Shown here: positions 1 to 9,501 of the stretch, piece after piece | Layout: the number at the start of each line of letters is the position of its first letter | Position numbering within the stretch: the first letter of the stretch is position 1 | Assembly: GCA_013140785.1 (NCBI GenBank) | Contig: JABFRZ010000074.1 | Coordinates: forward strand, 1 to 13,050 | Length of the DNA: 13,050 bases | From: Planctomycetota bacterium | GTDB lineage: Bacteria; Planctomycetota; UBA1135; GCA-002686595 | Direction: 5' to 3' | The notes under the pieces: generated by a model | The model's database searches: none | Told to the model about the DNA's origin: nothing | The model's input: only the letters and a program-made list of their open reading frames with translations | Position numbers and translations under genes: made by a program

Positions 1-1
1 C

Positions 2-859
2 TTCGCGGGCCAGACCACGGCGCAGGCCGCCGTTCGCCTGCTCGCGCCGAGCAGCCAGGACTCCTTCGGCGCCGCGCTGTCCGCCGGAGACGTCACCGGC
101 GACCAGCTGGCCGACATCGTCGTCGGCGCACCCTTGCGTGGCAGCTCGAGCGCGGGCGCGGTGTACATCTTCCGCGGCGGGCCGGACCTCGCCAGCACCA
201 CGGCCGCCTCGGCCGAGGTCGAGCTCGACGGCGACTCCAGCGACGACCACCTGGGCAGCAGCGTGGGCGTGGGCGACTTCGACGGCGACGGCATCGGCGA
301 CCTCTTCCTCGGCGCACCCGACGCGCGCAGCGGGGGGGTGACGGGCGGAGCGCTGTACTTCCTGCGCGGTGGTCCGACGCTGGCCTCGCGCTCGGTGGAC
401 CAGGACTCGGTCGAGCTCGGGGCCGAGGGCTCGGGCGATCGCCTTGGCCAGGTGCTGGCCGTAGGCCATGCCGACGGAGACGCCCGCGCCGACCTTCTCG
501 TCGGAGCGCCGCAGCACGACGTGCCGGCCTCGAACGCGGGCCGCGCCTACCTGCTCCTCGGCGGGGCGCTCCAGGACGGTCTGATCGGCCAGCGCGCTTT
601 CGCGATCCTGATGGCCGAGAGCGGCTCCGGCGACCAGTTCGGGGCCGGCCTGGCACTCGCCGACCTCGACGGGGACGGGCGTGACGAGCTCATCGTGGGC
701 GCACCGTTCAGCAACGGCGGCGCCACGGACTCTGGGAGAGCGCACGTGTTCCTGGGCGCGGCGCTGCAGGCCGCGCGCTCGGCCGGCGCCGACGACGTGA
801 CCTTCACGGGCACGAGCGCGGGCCAGGCGCTCGGCCGGGAAGTCGGCAGCGCGCGCTGA
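2..859 (+). CDS. FG-GAP repeat (integrin-alpha-like beta-propeller) protein, 5' end outside window
   Basis: The frame is open from the first bases of the window to a TGA at 857-859, so the start lies upstream. About 285 residues are visible. Four FG-GAP repeats of roughly 63 residues each are clear, with cores near bases 59-133, 241-325, 436-510 and 631-705. Each has an F/LG pair, a D-x-D-G-D-G-type loop (DFDGDGIGD and DLDGDGRDE are best; VTGDQLAD and ADGDARAD are degenerate) and a closing V/LGAP. Between cores the strands read VYIFRGG, LYFLRGG, YLLLGG and HVFLGAA. Such repeats form calcium-binding beta-propellers and in bacteria are usually in secreted or cell-surface proteins; no signal peptide can be judged here. 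The protein stops just as a fifth repeat begins (QALGREVGSAR), which may be blade closure using N-terminal strands, or truncation. Family call is firm, function unknown. Confidence 0.88.
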   Translation, partial: FAGQTTAQAAVRLLAPSSQDSFGAALSAGDVTGDQLADIVVGAPLRGSSSAGAVYIFRGGPDLASTTAASAEVELDGDSSDDHLGSSVGVGDFDGDGIGDLFLGAPDARSGGVTGGALYFLRGGPTLASRSVDQDSVELGAEGSGDRLGQVLAVGHADGDARADLLVGAPQHDVPASNAGRAYLLLGGALQDGLIGQRAFAILMAESGSGDQFGAGLALADLDGDGRDELIVGAPFSNGGATDSGRAHVFLGAALQAARSAGADDVTFTGTSAGQALGREVGSAR

Positions 860-922
860 CGCCGGAGAGTCTCGCGGAACCCAGGCTGGCCCCGCTCCCC
901 ACCCGCGCCGCACAATGCGCCC

Positions 923-1780
923 GTGCTGCCGGTCCAGCTGTTCGCGGTGAGCGCGCGCGGGCCCGTCCCTCTGCCCGTGCGCGCCGGAGCGAGGAACGCT
1001 CACGAGCTCTTCGACGAGCTGCCGCTCGGGGTCTACTCCGCCTTGCGCACCTTCGAGCACGAGCGCTTCCTCGGCCTCGAGCAACATTTCGAGCGCACCG
1101 ACCGCTCGCTCGCGCTCTTGGGTTGGCCGGAGCGGCTGGACCGCTCACGCTTGGCCAGTGCCATCGACCGCTGCGCGCGCGCCTATCCCGGCCCCGAGGC
1201 CTTCGTGCGCTTCGATGTCTTGGCCTCACCCGCGCGCGCGCTCGGCAGCGAGGAGCGCACGCTGCTCGCGCTCGCGCCGCTGACCGCCGTGCCGGAAGCC
1301 TACCTGCGCGAGGGCGTGGTCGTGCGCCACTCGCCGCTCGCGCGCCCGAATCCGCTGGTCAAGGTGGCGAGCTTCGTGGTCGCGCGCCGACCCTATCCGC
1401 TCGGGGCTAGGGACGCGTACGAGCATCTGATCCTGGACGCCGAGGGCCGCATCCTGGAGGGCACAAGCTCCAACTTCGTCGCGCTCGCGGGCAAGAGCCT
1501 GCGCCTGAGCGGCGACCTGGCCCTGCAGGGCGTCACGCAGCGCATCGTTGCGACGCTCGCGCGCGCGCAAGGCTTCGAGGTCGTGCACGCGCCGCTCGGC
1601 GCGCACGAGCTGTCCGGAATCGACGAGGCCTTCCTGACCGGCTCGACGCGCGGCATCGTGCCGGTGGTCGCGGTCGAGGAGCAGCGCATCGGCTCGGGCC
1701 GTCCAGGCCCGTGGACGCTACGCCTGACCCAGGCCTACGCCGAGCACGCGCGCCAGCACGCGCGCCCCGCCGTCGGCTGA
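923..1780 (+). CDS. PLP-dependent class IV aminotransferase (branched-chain / D-amino-acid / aminodeoxychorismate lyase superfamily)
   Basis: A 285-residue fold-type IV PLP enzyme. The likely Schiff-base lysine is K147 in PLVKVASF. E179 in LEGTSSNF is the conserved glutamate that contacts the pyridine nitrogen. LQGVTQRIV (201-209) and GSTRGIVPV (240-248) match the cofactor-phosphate loops of the family. The C-terminal pattern IGSGRPGPWT is typical of BCAT/DAAT-like members. The length fits D-amino-acid transaminase or 4-amino-4-deoxychorismate lyase better than the longer branched-chain enzymes, but nothing visible fixes the substrate, and no folate or leucine/valine genes are adjacent. The GTG at 923 is the only start codon in frame after the preceding gene's TGA. 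It has no Shine-Dalgarno, and the ATG at 915 is out of frame. It lies 63 nt after the FG-GAP gene and converges with the DUF4340 gene. Class is secure, specific reaction is open. Confidence 0.9.
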   Translation: MLPVQLFAVSARGPVPLPVRAGARNAHELFDELPLGVYSALRTFEHERFLGLEQHFERTDRSLALLGWPERLDRSRLASAIDRCARAYPGPEAFVRFDVLASPARALGSEERTLLALAPLTAVPEAYLREGVVVRHSPLARPNPLVKVASFVVARRPYPLGARDAYEHLILDAEGRILEGTSSNFVALAGKSLRLSGDLALQGVTQRIVATLARAQGFEVVHAPLGAHELSGIDEAFLTGSTRGIVPVVAVEEQRIGSGRPGPWTLRLTQAYAEHARQHARPAVG

Positions 1781-1856
1781 AACGGACGGGCTGCAGAGAG
1801 CGCGGTCGAAACGTTCCCGCGGCCGCGTTCCAGAGAGGCCCATCGAAGGCCGGAGC

Positions 1857-3671
1857 TCAGAAGAGCTCGAGGAGGCGCTCGACCAGGGCGGCATCGACCT
1901 CGGCCACGAGCTCGCTCCCCACCAGACACAGGGTCGTACCCTCGCGCGCGCGCGCGAAAATGAAGCGGTACGGATCCCCTTGCGTCGGCCGCACCAGGAC
2001 GGCGAGCACGATCTCGTGCGGCGGCGCCGCGTCGAGCCAGCGAACGGCGCCCAGGTTGAGCAGCCCGTCCAGCGACTGCACGAAGTCCGGCGGGGCCTGG
2101 ATCGATTGGCCCTTTGGCTGCCACACGTTGTCGCCGGTGTTGACGAACACGTAGGTCTTGCCCGCGTGCTCGAGCTCGAGCGCGCGCACCTCGGACTCCT
2201 GGATCTGGTGCAGCTTGCGCGAACGGAAGGCGTCCAGCGGGCGCAGGCACAACGCGCTCACGCTGGCGTCGATCAAGGCCACGACCTCGTCGCCGAGGCG
2301 CAGGAATTGGAGCCCCTGGGCGCCGCTGGCTGGATCGCGCGTGGGCCGGCCGAGGGCTCCGCCTTGCAGCGTGCCGTCCTTGAGCACGAGTGTGAAGCCG
2401 AGCGGCGGGTTGCTCGGCTCGAAGAGCTCGCCCGGCAGATGTTCGGCCAGCTGAACCTTCTCGAGCAGCGCCAGGGCTTCCTCGATGGCGGCGGGATTGC
2501 CCGGCTGGCTCGGCCCTACCTCGGCCGCCCCAGCGGGCACCGTCTCGCTCGCGGCCACCTCGTGCACGCGCCAGTCCTTGCGCTCGCGCGTGAGAACGCG
2601 CCGCGCGCCACCGCCTTCGAGTTCGAGGCGCGTCACGTCGCTGCGCAGCGCGCGCACCACCAGCTGGTCGAAGAACAGGCTGGCCGGACTCGCTAGGAGC
2701 TCGATGTCGCGCGCGCGCACCTCCCAAACGTGGGCGAATCCGCGCCGCTGACAGAACCAGACCACCTCGCTCAACGGGCGGGGTTCGACCAGCTCGGGAC
2801 TCCCGAACTCGAGCACCACCGGCCCGCTCGCGAGCGCTTCCAGCTCGAGCGTGAAGGCCGGCGCGGCCAAGCCCCAGCGCGCCAGGTCGCGCGGGGAGTC
2901 GTCCACAAAGCGCTGGGCCGAGAGTTCGCAAGCGCCGCGCACCAAGAGCCCGACCGCGCTCGGATCGAGGCTGACGGCCGGCGGCGTGGCGCGCTTCCAA
3001 CCGTCGGGTGTGTCCAATGCGTCGAAGGCCAGGTCCTCCAGCGCCCCGTCCGCGACGCGTTGCACCTGCCCCTGGCGGCGGATCGAGATCACGTCTTCGG
3101 CCCCGAGCCCGGTCGCGCGCCGTTCGCGGTAGTCGTCCGGATTGCGGTCCAGCGTGGTCGTGAGCGAGCGCGTGGTGCGGAACACGTCCGAGCCACCGGC
3201 TGTCGCGTTCGGGTGCCCGGGCACGCGCGCGTACACCAGCGCGGGATCGTGGTCGAGCGCGCCGAGCTCGACGCGCAGCGTGCGCTCGCCCACGTCCTCC
3301 ACCTGGATCAACTCGAGCACGACCAGCGGCGGCTCGAGCCCGACTTCCTCGAGCTCGACCTCGGGCGCGGGCGCGCCGCGCGCGCTCTCGAGGCTCTGCA
3401 GCAGCATGCGCACCAGCGCGCTCTGGGCCGGGTAGGCCAGCGGGTCGGTCATGAACCAACGCCCGGCCGCGTCGCGCTCGAACTTCAGCTGCAAGCCGCG
3501 CTCGAGGTGGTCCACGCGCAGCGCGCGCACGCGCTCGCTCGAAAGGTCGGGACAGAGCGGGTACTCGGCCAGCTCCGGGCCGCCGCGCGCGACCTCTTTC
3601 TCCTTCTGGAGCCACAAGAAGGCGAGCAGCGCGAACAGCGCCACGAGCCCGAGCAAGGTTCCCTTGGCCAT
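1857..3671 (-). CDS. DUF4340 domain-containing membrane-anchored protein (last gene of Gld-like ABC operon)
   Basis: A 604-residue protein with an N-terminal membrane anchor (about residues 4-20, GTLLGLVALFALLAFLWL) followed by a short charged stretch, then a long extracytoplasmic region rich in beta-strand-like segments with repeated 'leu-glu-leu-glu' character. The architecture and its position after a GldG-like gene match DUF4340 proteins, which commonly follow ABC ATPase/permease/GldG genes in diverse bacteria. The biochemical role is unknown; inferred to be a periplasmic partner of the transporter complex. The ATG at 3671 is well supported: AGGAG at 3683-3679 sits 7 nt upstream and the preceding gene ends 3 nt before it, so translation is probably coupled. 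The gene converges with the aminotransferase, leaving a 76-nt gap with no convincing terminator. The DUF assignment is from recall of the family pattern and context. Confidence 0.82.
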   Translation of the reverse strand: MAKGTLLGLVALFALLAFLWLQKEKEVARGGPELAEYPLCPDLSSERVRALRVDHLERGLQLKFERDAAGRWFMTDPLAYPAQSALVRMLLQSLESARGAPAPEVELEEVGLEPPLVVLELIQVEDVGERTLRVELGALDHDPALVYARVPGHPNATAGGSDVFRTTRSLTTTLDRNPDDYRERRATGLGAEDVISIRRQGQVQRVADGALEDLAFDALDTPDGWKRATPPAVSLDPSAVGLLVRGACELSAQRFVDDSPRDLARWGLAAPAFTLELEALASGPVVLEFGSPELVEPRPLSEVVWFCQRRGFAHVWEVRARDIELLASPASLFFDQLVVRALRSDVTRLELEGGGARRVLTRERKDWRVHEVAASETVPAGAAEVGPSQPGNPAAIEEALALLEKVQLAEHLPGELFEPSNPPLGFTLVLKDGTLQGGALGRPTRDPASGAQGLQFLRLGDEVVALIDASVSALCLRPLDAFRSRKLHQIQESEVRALELEHAGKTYVFVNTGDNVWQPKGQSIQAPPDFVQSLDGLLNLGAVRWLDAAPPHEIVLAVLVRPTQGDPYRFIFARAREGTTLCLVGSELVAEVDAALVERLLELF

Positions 3672-3674
3672 CGC

Positions 3675-5285
3675 TCAGCTCCTGCGCCGCAGGAAGATGG
3701 CGAGCCCGATCGCGGCGCACACTCCGGGCAAGCCCAGCAGGAGTGAATAGGTCAGGATCGGGCGCGCGCGGCTGCGCTGGAAGTCGAGGAAGCTCTCGCT
3801 CTTCTTCTGCGGCGAGACCCTCAGGAGGAATTCGCGCTCGGCCAACCAGTTGCACGCGTTGAGCACGAAGTCGCGGTTCACGTCGATCGACTCGTTGTCG
3901 AAAAAGAAGGCCGAGGCCACCGCGACCAGGCGGCCGCGCTTCACGCTGCCGTCCTCGGCCTTGAGCGCGCGCAGCTCCTTGGCCGTGACGAGCGTGTGGC
4001 GCTCGCGCTTCTCACCCTTGGCCGGGTCGTGACGGAAGTCGTAGGGCGCGAGGTCGCGCCAGGCGTCGCTCGGCGACGAGATCAGCGGCAGCGCCAAGGC
4101 AGAATCGGCCTGCAGGCCGGCGCTCTCGAAACTCGCGCTGAAGGTGAACTTGACGCGCCGCCCGCGCTGGCGCAGCGGCTCGGTCAGGGGGTGCGTGGGC
4201 TGGAGGCCGCGCTCGTCGATCAGGAGCCAGGCGCAGTCCTCGCTGCCGTCCACGCGCTGTCCGGTGTAATCGACGAACGGCTGGCACACGATGCCCGGAC
4301 GCGTGACGATCCCGAAGGGGCTCTCCTTCAGAAGGTCCACGATGCCGCCCGCGCGCCCTTCGTTGAGCTCGGAGAGGTCGGGCGCGGCCAGCACGCGACC
4401 GCCCGCCTCGGCGTAGCTCCGGATCGCCGCGCGCGTGCGCTCCTGGTAGGGCTGGTGGGCGCCGATCAGGGCCAGCACGTCGCAGTCCGCGGGCACGCCC
4501 GGCGCCCGCAGCGGATCCCACTCGGCGAGCTCGAAGCCGTCGCGCTCGAGCGCGCCCTTCAGGCGCGAAAAATCGCCGGGCGCGCCGCCATCCAGGGCCG
4601 GCTCGCCGTGCCCCTTGCCGAAGTAGATCTTGGGCGCGCGCCCGGAGGAGACCTTGAGCAAGGCCTCGGTCAGGAGCTCCTCGCCGTGGAACGCGCGCAG
4701 CTCGGCCGCACGGAAGGGCAGGCCGGGCTTCCAGCCACGCTCGACCACGCCGGCGATGCCCTGCTGCAAGAGGTAGCGCAGCAGGCGCTCGTCGCTCGGG
4801 TTGCCCCAGTCGATCGTGCACAGTTCGCCGAACAGCTCGAGCTCGTCGCGCCGCTCGCCGCACGAGACGACCAGCTTGTTCGAGCCCTCGGTGCCGAGCG
4901 CGCGCTGGCGCTCTTTGATGGTCTCGAAGTCCTTGGGATCGTGCAGGCGCACCTCGAACTGCGCGCGGCGCGCCTGCTGCAGCAGCGCCAGCCAGCCGAG
5001 CAGGCGTGCCTTCGCCTGCTGGAAGACCGCGTCATAGGGGTAATCCAACGAACGCAGGAACACGTCCACCACCACCGGCTCGGGCAGCTTGTCGAGCACG
5101 TCGGCGACGGCCGGGTCGAGCGTGTTGCTCTCTGCCGCGGTCAGATCGAAGCGCACGTAGCGCCAGTCGGAGAGGTCCACCGCCAGTACGGCCGCACCCA
5201 CACACAGGAGCACCGCCAGACCCGCGCGCAGACCGAGACCCAGGCGCGCCCAACGATTCCGGGCACTCATCCCAGCCATCGTCAT
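3675..5285 (-). CDS. GldG-like ABC transporter auxiliary protein (ABC_transp_aux family)
   Basis: A 536-residue protein with a transmembrane helix near each end (about 15-36 and 510-531, the latter followed by LRRRS), so the bulk lies outside the cytoplasm. After the first helix comes YVRFDLTAAESNTLDP, the hallmark opening of GldG-family proteins ('RFDLT...TLSP'). KIYFGKGHGEPAL at 219-231 contains the conserved GHGE. DVLALIGAHQPY, then a GGRVLAAPD stretch, fits the family's ThuA/glutamine-amidotransferase-like fold. In Bacteroidetes, GldG works with GldA and GldF in gliding and secretion; elsewhere its function is undetermined. I place the start at the ATG at 5285 because it overlaps the permease stop as ATGA; ATGs at 5279 and 5270 are alternatives. 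A longer reading to 5345 runs into the permease gene and adds only a non-conserved G/R-rich leader. Confidence 0.87.
   Translation of the reverse strand: MTMAGMSARNRWARLGLGLRAGLAVLLCVGAAVLAVDLSDWRYVRFDLTAAESNTLDPAVADVLDKLPEPVVVDVFLRSLDYPYDAVFQQAKARLLGWLALLQQARRAQFEVRLHDPKDFETIKERQRALGTEGSNKLVVSCGERRDELELFGELCTIDWGNPSDERLLRYLLQQGIAGVVERGWKPGLPFRAAELRAFHGEELLTEALLKVSSGRAPKIYFGKGHGEPALDGGAPGDFSRLKGALERDGFELAEWDPLRAPGVPADCDVLALIGAHQPYQERTRAAIRSYAEAGGRVLAAPDLSELNEGRAGGIVDLLKESPFGIVTRPGIVCQPFVDYTGQRVDGSEDCAWLLIDERGLQPTHPLTEPLRQRGRRVKFTFSASFESAGLQADSALALPLISSPSDAWRDLAPYDFRHDPAKGEKRERHTLVTAKELRALKAEDGSVKRGRLVAVASAFFFDNESIDVNRDFVLNACNWLAEREFLLRVSPQKKSESFLDFQRSRARPILTYSLLLGLPGVCAAIGLAIFLRRRS
3679..3683 (-). 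promoter_or_regulatory. Ribosome binding site of the DUF4340 gene
   Basis: AGGAG on the minus strand, 7 nt before the ATG at 3671. The TGA of the GldG-like gene (3677-3675) lies between the site and the start, so ribosomes finishing the upstream gene sit directly on it. Confidence 0.7.
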
Positions 5286-6031
5286 CCCAGCCACCGTCGC
5301 GATTCGACCACGCGCACCGCCAGGAACAGGGCCGCCGCGGTCCAAGCCAGGAAGAACGCGCAGTGCGCGCTGTCCAGCGCGCCGCTCAGGAACGAGCCCT
5401 GGTAGTGGCCGAGCACGTCGGTGTATTCGAGCGCCCGCGCCAGAACTGCGCCGCCCGTGCCGCGCCAGGAACGCGCCAAGAAGGGCAGCGCGAACAGCGC
5501 GATGTTCACCAGGATGGCCATGAAGGCGGCGAGCAAGGGGGTCGAGAAGAGCGCACTCGAGACCAACCCGAGGGCCGAAAAGAGCGCCGAGACCAGGCTC
5601 GCACCGAGCCAGGCCGCGAACACGAGGCCCCAGTCGGGCGGCGCGCCGAGCAGCGCGGTCAACGCTCCGAACAAGAACGCGCTGGCCCAGACGAGGGCCA
5701 AGAAAGTCGCCGCGGCCAGGGCCTTGCCGCTCACGACCGCCGCATCCGCGACCGGCGCCGTGAGCAGGAACTCGAGCAGCCCGCTGCGCGACTCCTCGCT
5801 GATCATGCGCATGGTCAGGAGCGGCGGCAGGAACAGCGTGAGCAGCCAGAAGGGCGTGCCGCCGCCGAGCACGAAGGCGAGCGAGCCGTTGACCTCGCCG
5901 CCCTTGGTGTCGAGCACGAGCAGGAAGAAGTAGGCCTGGTAGAGCAGCACGAGGAAGAACAGGACCCAGGCCAGCGGCGCCAGGAAGAGCCCGGCCAGCT
6001 CGCGCCGGTAGATCGCGCCGAAGCCCTTCAC
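5282..6031 (-). CDS. ABC-2 type transporter permease (GldF-like)
   Basis: A 249-residue integral membrane protein with about six hydrophobic segments (near 14-40, 52-74, 105-128, 135-160, 164-185 and 225-242). The sequence MISEESRSGLLEFLLTAPV at 77-95 is the characteristic cytoplasmic motif of ABC-2/GldF permeases, where the coupling helix meets the ATPase. It begins with MKGFGAIYRREL, typical for this family. The GTG start at 6031 overlaps the ATPase stop as GTGA and has a strong GGAGGG 6 nt upstream, so the start is well supported. Its own TGA overlaps the next gene's ATG. It should form the membrane pore of an ATP-driven complex with the ATPase and the two anchored partners; the transported substrate is unknown. 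Confidence 0.92.
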   Translation of the reverse strand: MKGFGAIYRRELAGLFLAPLAWVLFFLVLLYQAYFFLLVLDTKGGEVNGSLAFVLGGGTPFWLLTLFLPPLLTMRMISEESRSGLLEFLLTAPVADAAVVSGKALAAATFLALVWASAFLFGALTALLGAPPDWGLVFAAWLGASLVSALFSALGLVSSALFSTPLLAAFMAILVNIALFALPFLARSWRGTGGAVLARALEYTDVLGHYQGSFLSGALDSAHCAFFLAWTAAALFLAVRVVESRRWLG

Positions 6032-7038
6032 GCCGCGCCCTCCAGCGAGCCCTCGGGCTGGGCCGGGTCCGGTCGCGCCGGCTCGAGCTCGAGCGCGATG
6101 CGCGCGAAGAGTCCCTCCAGCGTCGGCCGCTGGGTGGAGAGCTCGCGCACGGCCCAGCCCTCTCTCTGCGCGAGCCGGCCGAGCCCTTCGGCGAGGGCGC
6201 CCTGCCCGCGCACCTCGAAGGCGGCGAAGTCGCCCTCGCCGCCGCGCGCTTCGACGCTCGTTACGTCCGGGAGCGCGGCGATGCGCGCGCGCACGAGAGC
6301 CAGAGCTGCGGCGTCGGGAGTGGCGCCGTCCGGACCGGCCGCCAGCTCGAGGCGCACGAAGTTGCCGCCGCCGAGGCGCGCGAGCAGCTCGGTCTGCGTG
6401 CCGTCGGCCGCGAGCCGCCCGCGCTGCAGGATGATCACGCGCGGGCAGACGGCCTCGATCTCGGGCAGGATGTGCGACGACAGCAGCACCGTGCGCTCGC
6501 GCGCGAGCTCCTGGATCAGGCGCCGCACCTCGATACGTTGCAGCGGGTCGAGGCCGCTGGTCGGCTCGTCGAGCACGAGCACCTCGGGATCCGGCAGCAG
6601 CGCAACCGCCAGCCCGACGCGTTGGCGCTGGCCCTTGGAGAGCCGTCCGATCAGGCTGCGCGCGCGCTCGGACAAGCCCACGCGCTCGAGCACGAGGCCG
6701 GCGCGGCGCTTGGCCTCGGCGCGCGCGAGACCGCGCAGCCGTCCCTGGAAGACGAGCATCTCCTGCACGCGGTGCTCGCGGTAGAGCGGGACGCTCTCCG
6801 GCAGATAGCCGATGCGCTCGCGCACCGCCAAGGAGTCGCGCAGCACGTCGTGGCCGCCGACCTCGACCGTGCCCGCGCTGGGCGGAAGGAAGCCGGTCAA
6901 GACGCGCATGGTGGTGGTCTTGCCGGCCCCGTTCGGCCCGAGGAATCCGACCACCTCGCCGCGCTCCAGATGGAACGACACGTCGTCCACGGCCAGGCGC
7001 GGCCCGAAGCGTCGGGTGAGGTGCTGAACCGTGATCAT
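6028..7038 (-). CDS. ABC transporter ATP-binding protein (GldA/CcmA-like)
   Basis: A 336-residue ATPase and the first gene of the operon. Walker A is GPNGAGKT (34-41), the signature is LSKGQRQRV (133-141), Walker B is VLVLDEP (153-159) with catalytic E158, and the switch histidine is H189 in LLSSHILPE. In place of the usual Q-loop glutamine is YLPES (78-82), which is normal for GldA-type ATPases with YLPE..PLY. After about residue 225 there is a C-terminal domain (LARLGGGNFVRLEL..., then ALPDVTSVEARG) like the accessory domain of this subfamily. I start at the ATG at 7038 (MITVQHLTRRFG). A longer frame to 7182 adds 48 residues unlike any ABC domain, and no Shine-Dalgarno is present at either. 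A candidate promoter sits just upstream at 7085-7057, which would give a very short leader. It drives ATP-dependent transport or remodelling by the permease complex. Confidence 0.93.
   Translation of the reverse strand: MITVQHLTRRFGPRLAVDDVSFHLERGEVVGFLGPNGAGKTTTMRVLTGFLPPSAGTVEVGGHDVLRDSLAVRERIGYLPESVPLYREHRVQEMLVFQGRLRGLARAEAKRRAGLVLERVGLSERARSLIGRLSKGQRQRVGLAVALLPDPEVLVLDEPTSGLDPLQRIEVRRLIQELARERTVLLSSHILPEIEAVCPRVIILQRGRLAADGTQTELLARLGGGNFVRLELAAGPDGATPDAAALALVRARIAALPDVTSVEARGGEGDFAAFEVRGQGALAEGLGRLAQREGWAVRELSTQRPTLEGLFARIALELEPARPDPAQPEGSLEGAA
6038..6043 (-). promoter_or_regulatory. Ribosome binding site of the ABC permease gene
   Basis: GGAGGG on the minus strand, 6 nt before the GTG at 6031, inside the end of the ATPase gene. 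It is the strongest Shine-Dalgarno in the window and decides the non-ATG start. Confidence 0.7.
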
Positions 7039-7056
7039 TCGAGTGCGAGGCCGCGC

Positions 7057-7085
7057 AAGGTAGCGGCGCGCGCGCGCGCCCTCAA
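7057..7085 (-). promoter_or_regulatory. Candidate sigma-70-type promoter of the ABC operon
   Basis: On the minus strand, TTGAGG (7085-7080) and TACCTT (7062-7057) are separated by exactly 17 bp. They match the -35 and -10 consensus at 4/6 and 3/6. The predicted start of transcription near 7049 leaves about 11 nt before the ATG. The spacer is an alternating CG run. The match is weak in a region where only GC-rich words are common, so this is tentative. Confidence 0.3.
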
Positions 7086-7199
7086 CCGGGCGCATCCCTA
7101 GGTTGGCTTGCGCGCACGGGCTACAGCACGCGCGCAAGAACTGCGGCACGGCAACCGCAAGCAACTGCGCTAGCGCGTTCACCGCGGTGGCGCGGGGGA

Positions 7200-7235
7200 C
7201 GCGGAGCGTGGCGCCGCGTTCTCTGCGGCTCCGCG
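7200..7235. terminator. Inverted repeat, possible native dnaK 3' hairpin displaced by the MITE
   Basis: CGCGGAGC (7200-7207) and GCTCCGCG (7228-7235) form an 8-bp perfect stem with a 20-nt loop. If the element at 7282-7476 is removed, this hairpin lies about 45 nt after the dnaK stop on the minus strand. It has no T-tract (TCCCCC follows), so a terminator role is only a possibility. Apart from this and the promoter candidate, I see nothing functional in 7039-7281. Confidence 0.25.
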
Positions 7236-7281
7236 GTTCTGTTCGCCTGCCTCCGAATCAGCCGCCGCAGCTAACCAGGTG

Positions 7282-7301
7282 CTAGCAGGCCGTTGAAAAA
7301 G
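7282..7301 (+). repeat. Left terminal inverted repeat of the MITE-like element (with CTAG)
   Basis: Perfect reverse complement of 7457-7476. The first four bases, CTAG, are the putative target-site duplication and the next sixteen are the terminus proper. Confidence 0.8.
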
Positions 7302-7362
7302 TCCCGTCGCAAGGCGAAGCGCGCTTCGGCGGGGCTAGGAACTCGGGCGGAGAGACAGCGGA

Positions 7363-7381
7363 AGCGGCCTTTATGGCCGCT
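7363..7381. repeat. Central hairpin of the MITE-like element
   Basis: AGCGGCC and GGCCGCT pair perfectly around a TTTAT loop. Its centre (7372) is close to the midpoint of the element (7379), as expected for an element that can fold into one long imperfect hairpin. Confidence 0.55.
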
Positions 7382-7456
7382 GAGCATGGCCTGGCTTGGT
7401 ACAGGACGTCGAGCGCGACGACGCACCGTCGAAGCGCGCGAAGCCGTAGCAGGGAT

Positions 7457-7472
7457 CTTTTTCAACGGCCTG

Positions 7473-7476
<4 letters not shown>
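7457..7476 (-). repeat. Right terminal inverted repeat of the MITE-like element (with CTAG)
   Basis: Perfect reverse complement of 7282-7301. Its outer CTAG (7473-7476) overlaps the last base of the final sense codon and the TAG stop of dnaK. Confidence 0.8.
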
Positions 7477-9383
<1,907 letters not shown>

Positions 9384-9421
9384 GGAGGCAGGTGGTGGAC
9401 CGCACGGGGCGCCGCCCCGCG

Positions 9422-9437
9422 GACAAACTCCGTGCCA
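9422..9437 (-). promoter_or_regulatory. dnaK: Candidate sigma-54 (RpoN) promoter of dnaK
   Basis: On the minus strand TGGCACG (9437-9431), four bases, then TTGTC (9426-9422). The consensus is TGGCACG-N4-TTGC(A/T). The -24 element is perfect and the spacing exact; the -12 GC is GT, a departure at a usually conserved base. The predicted start near 9411 leaves about 28 nt to the ATG at 9383. The neighbouring gene encodes a sigma-54 activator. Confidence 0.5.
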
Positions 9438-9501
9438 GCGCCGGACGCGCTACAAGTGCCTTCGAAGAATGGAGTTAGGTGCGGCTGTGGACAGACCGCA
9501 A

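Noticed and set aside
857..925. The aminotransferase gene is in the same frame as the FG-GAP gene, suggesting a single read-through protein or fusion split by a TGA.
   Set aside because: The 63-nt gap encodes no recognisable continuation, and an extracellular propeller joined to a cytoplasmic PLP enzyme makes no sense. Same frame is a one-in-three chance.
1781..1856. Terminator between the convergent aminotransferase and DUF4340 genes.
   Set aside because: Only a self-complementary GGCC pair around CATCGAA and a CGCGGCCGCG palindrome are present, with no stem of useful length and no T-run.
1735..3855. A 706-codon minus-strand frame overlapping the DUF4340 gene, longer than the gene itself.
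   Set aside because: It is R/A/G-rich with no domain and runs through the ends of both neighbouring genes. The 604-residue frame has a membrane anchor, a ribosome site and operon spacing.
5006..6784. Plus-strand frame of 592 codons opposite the GldG-like, permease and ATPase genes, and a similar one at 3996-5405.
   Set aside because: They give Q/E/R/H-rich or S/R-rich low-complexity products across several real minus-strand genes with overlapping starts and stops; no domain is visible.
7039..7182. N-terminal 48-residue extension of the ABC ATPase.
   Set aside because: It precedes the conserved MITVQHLTRRFG opening, has no ABC-domain character and no ribosome site, and would cover the promoter candidate.
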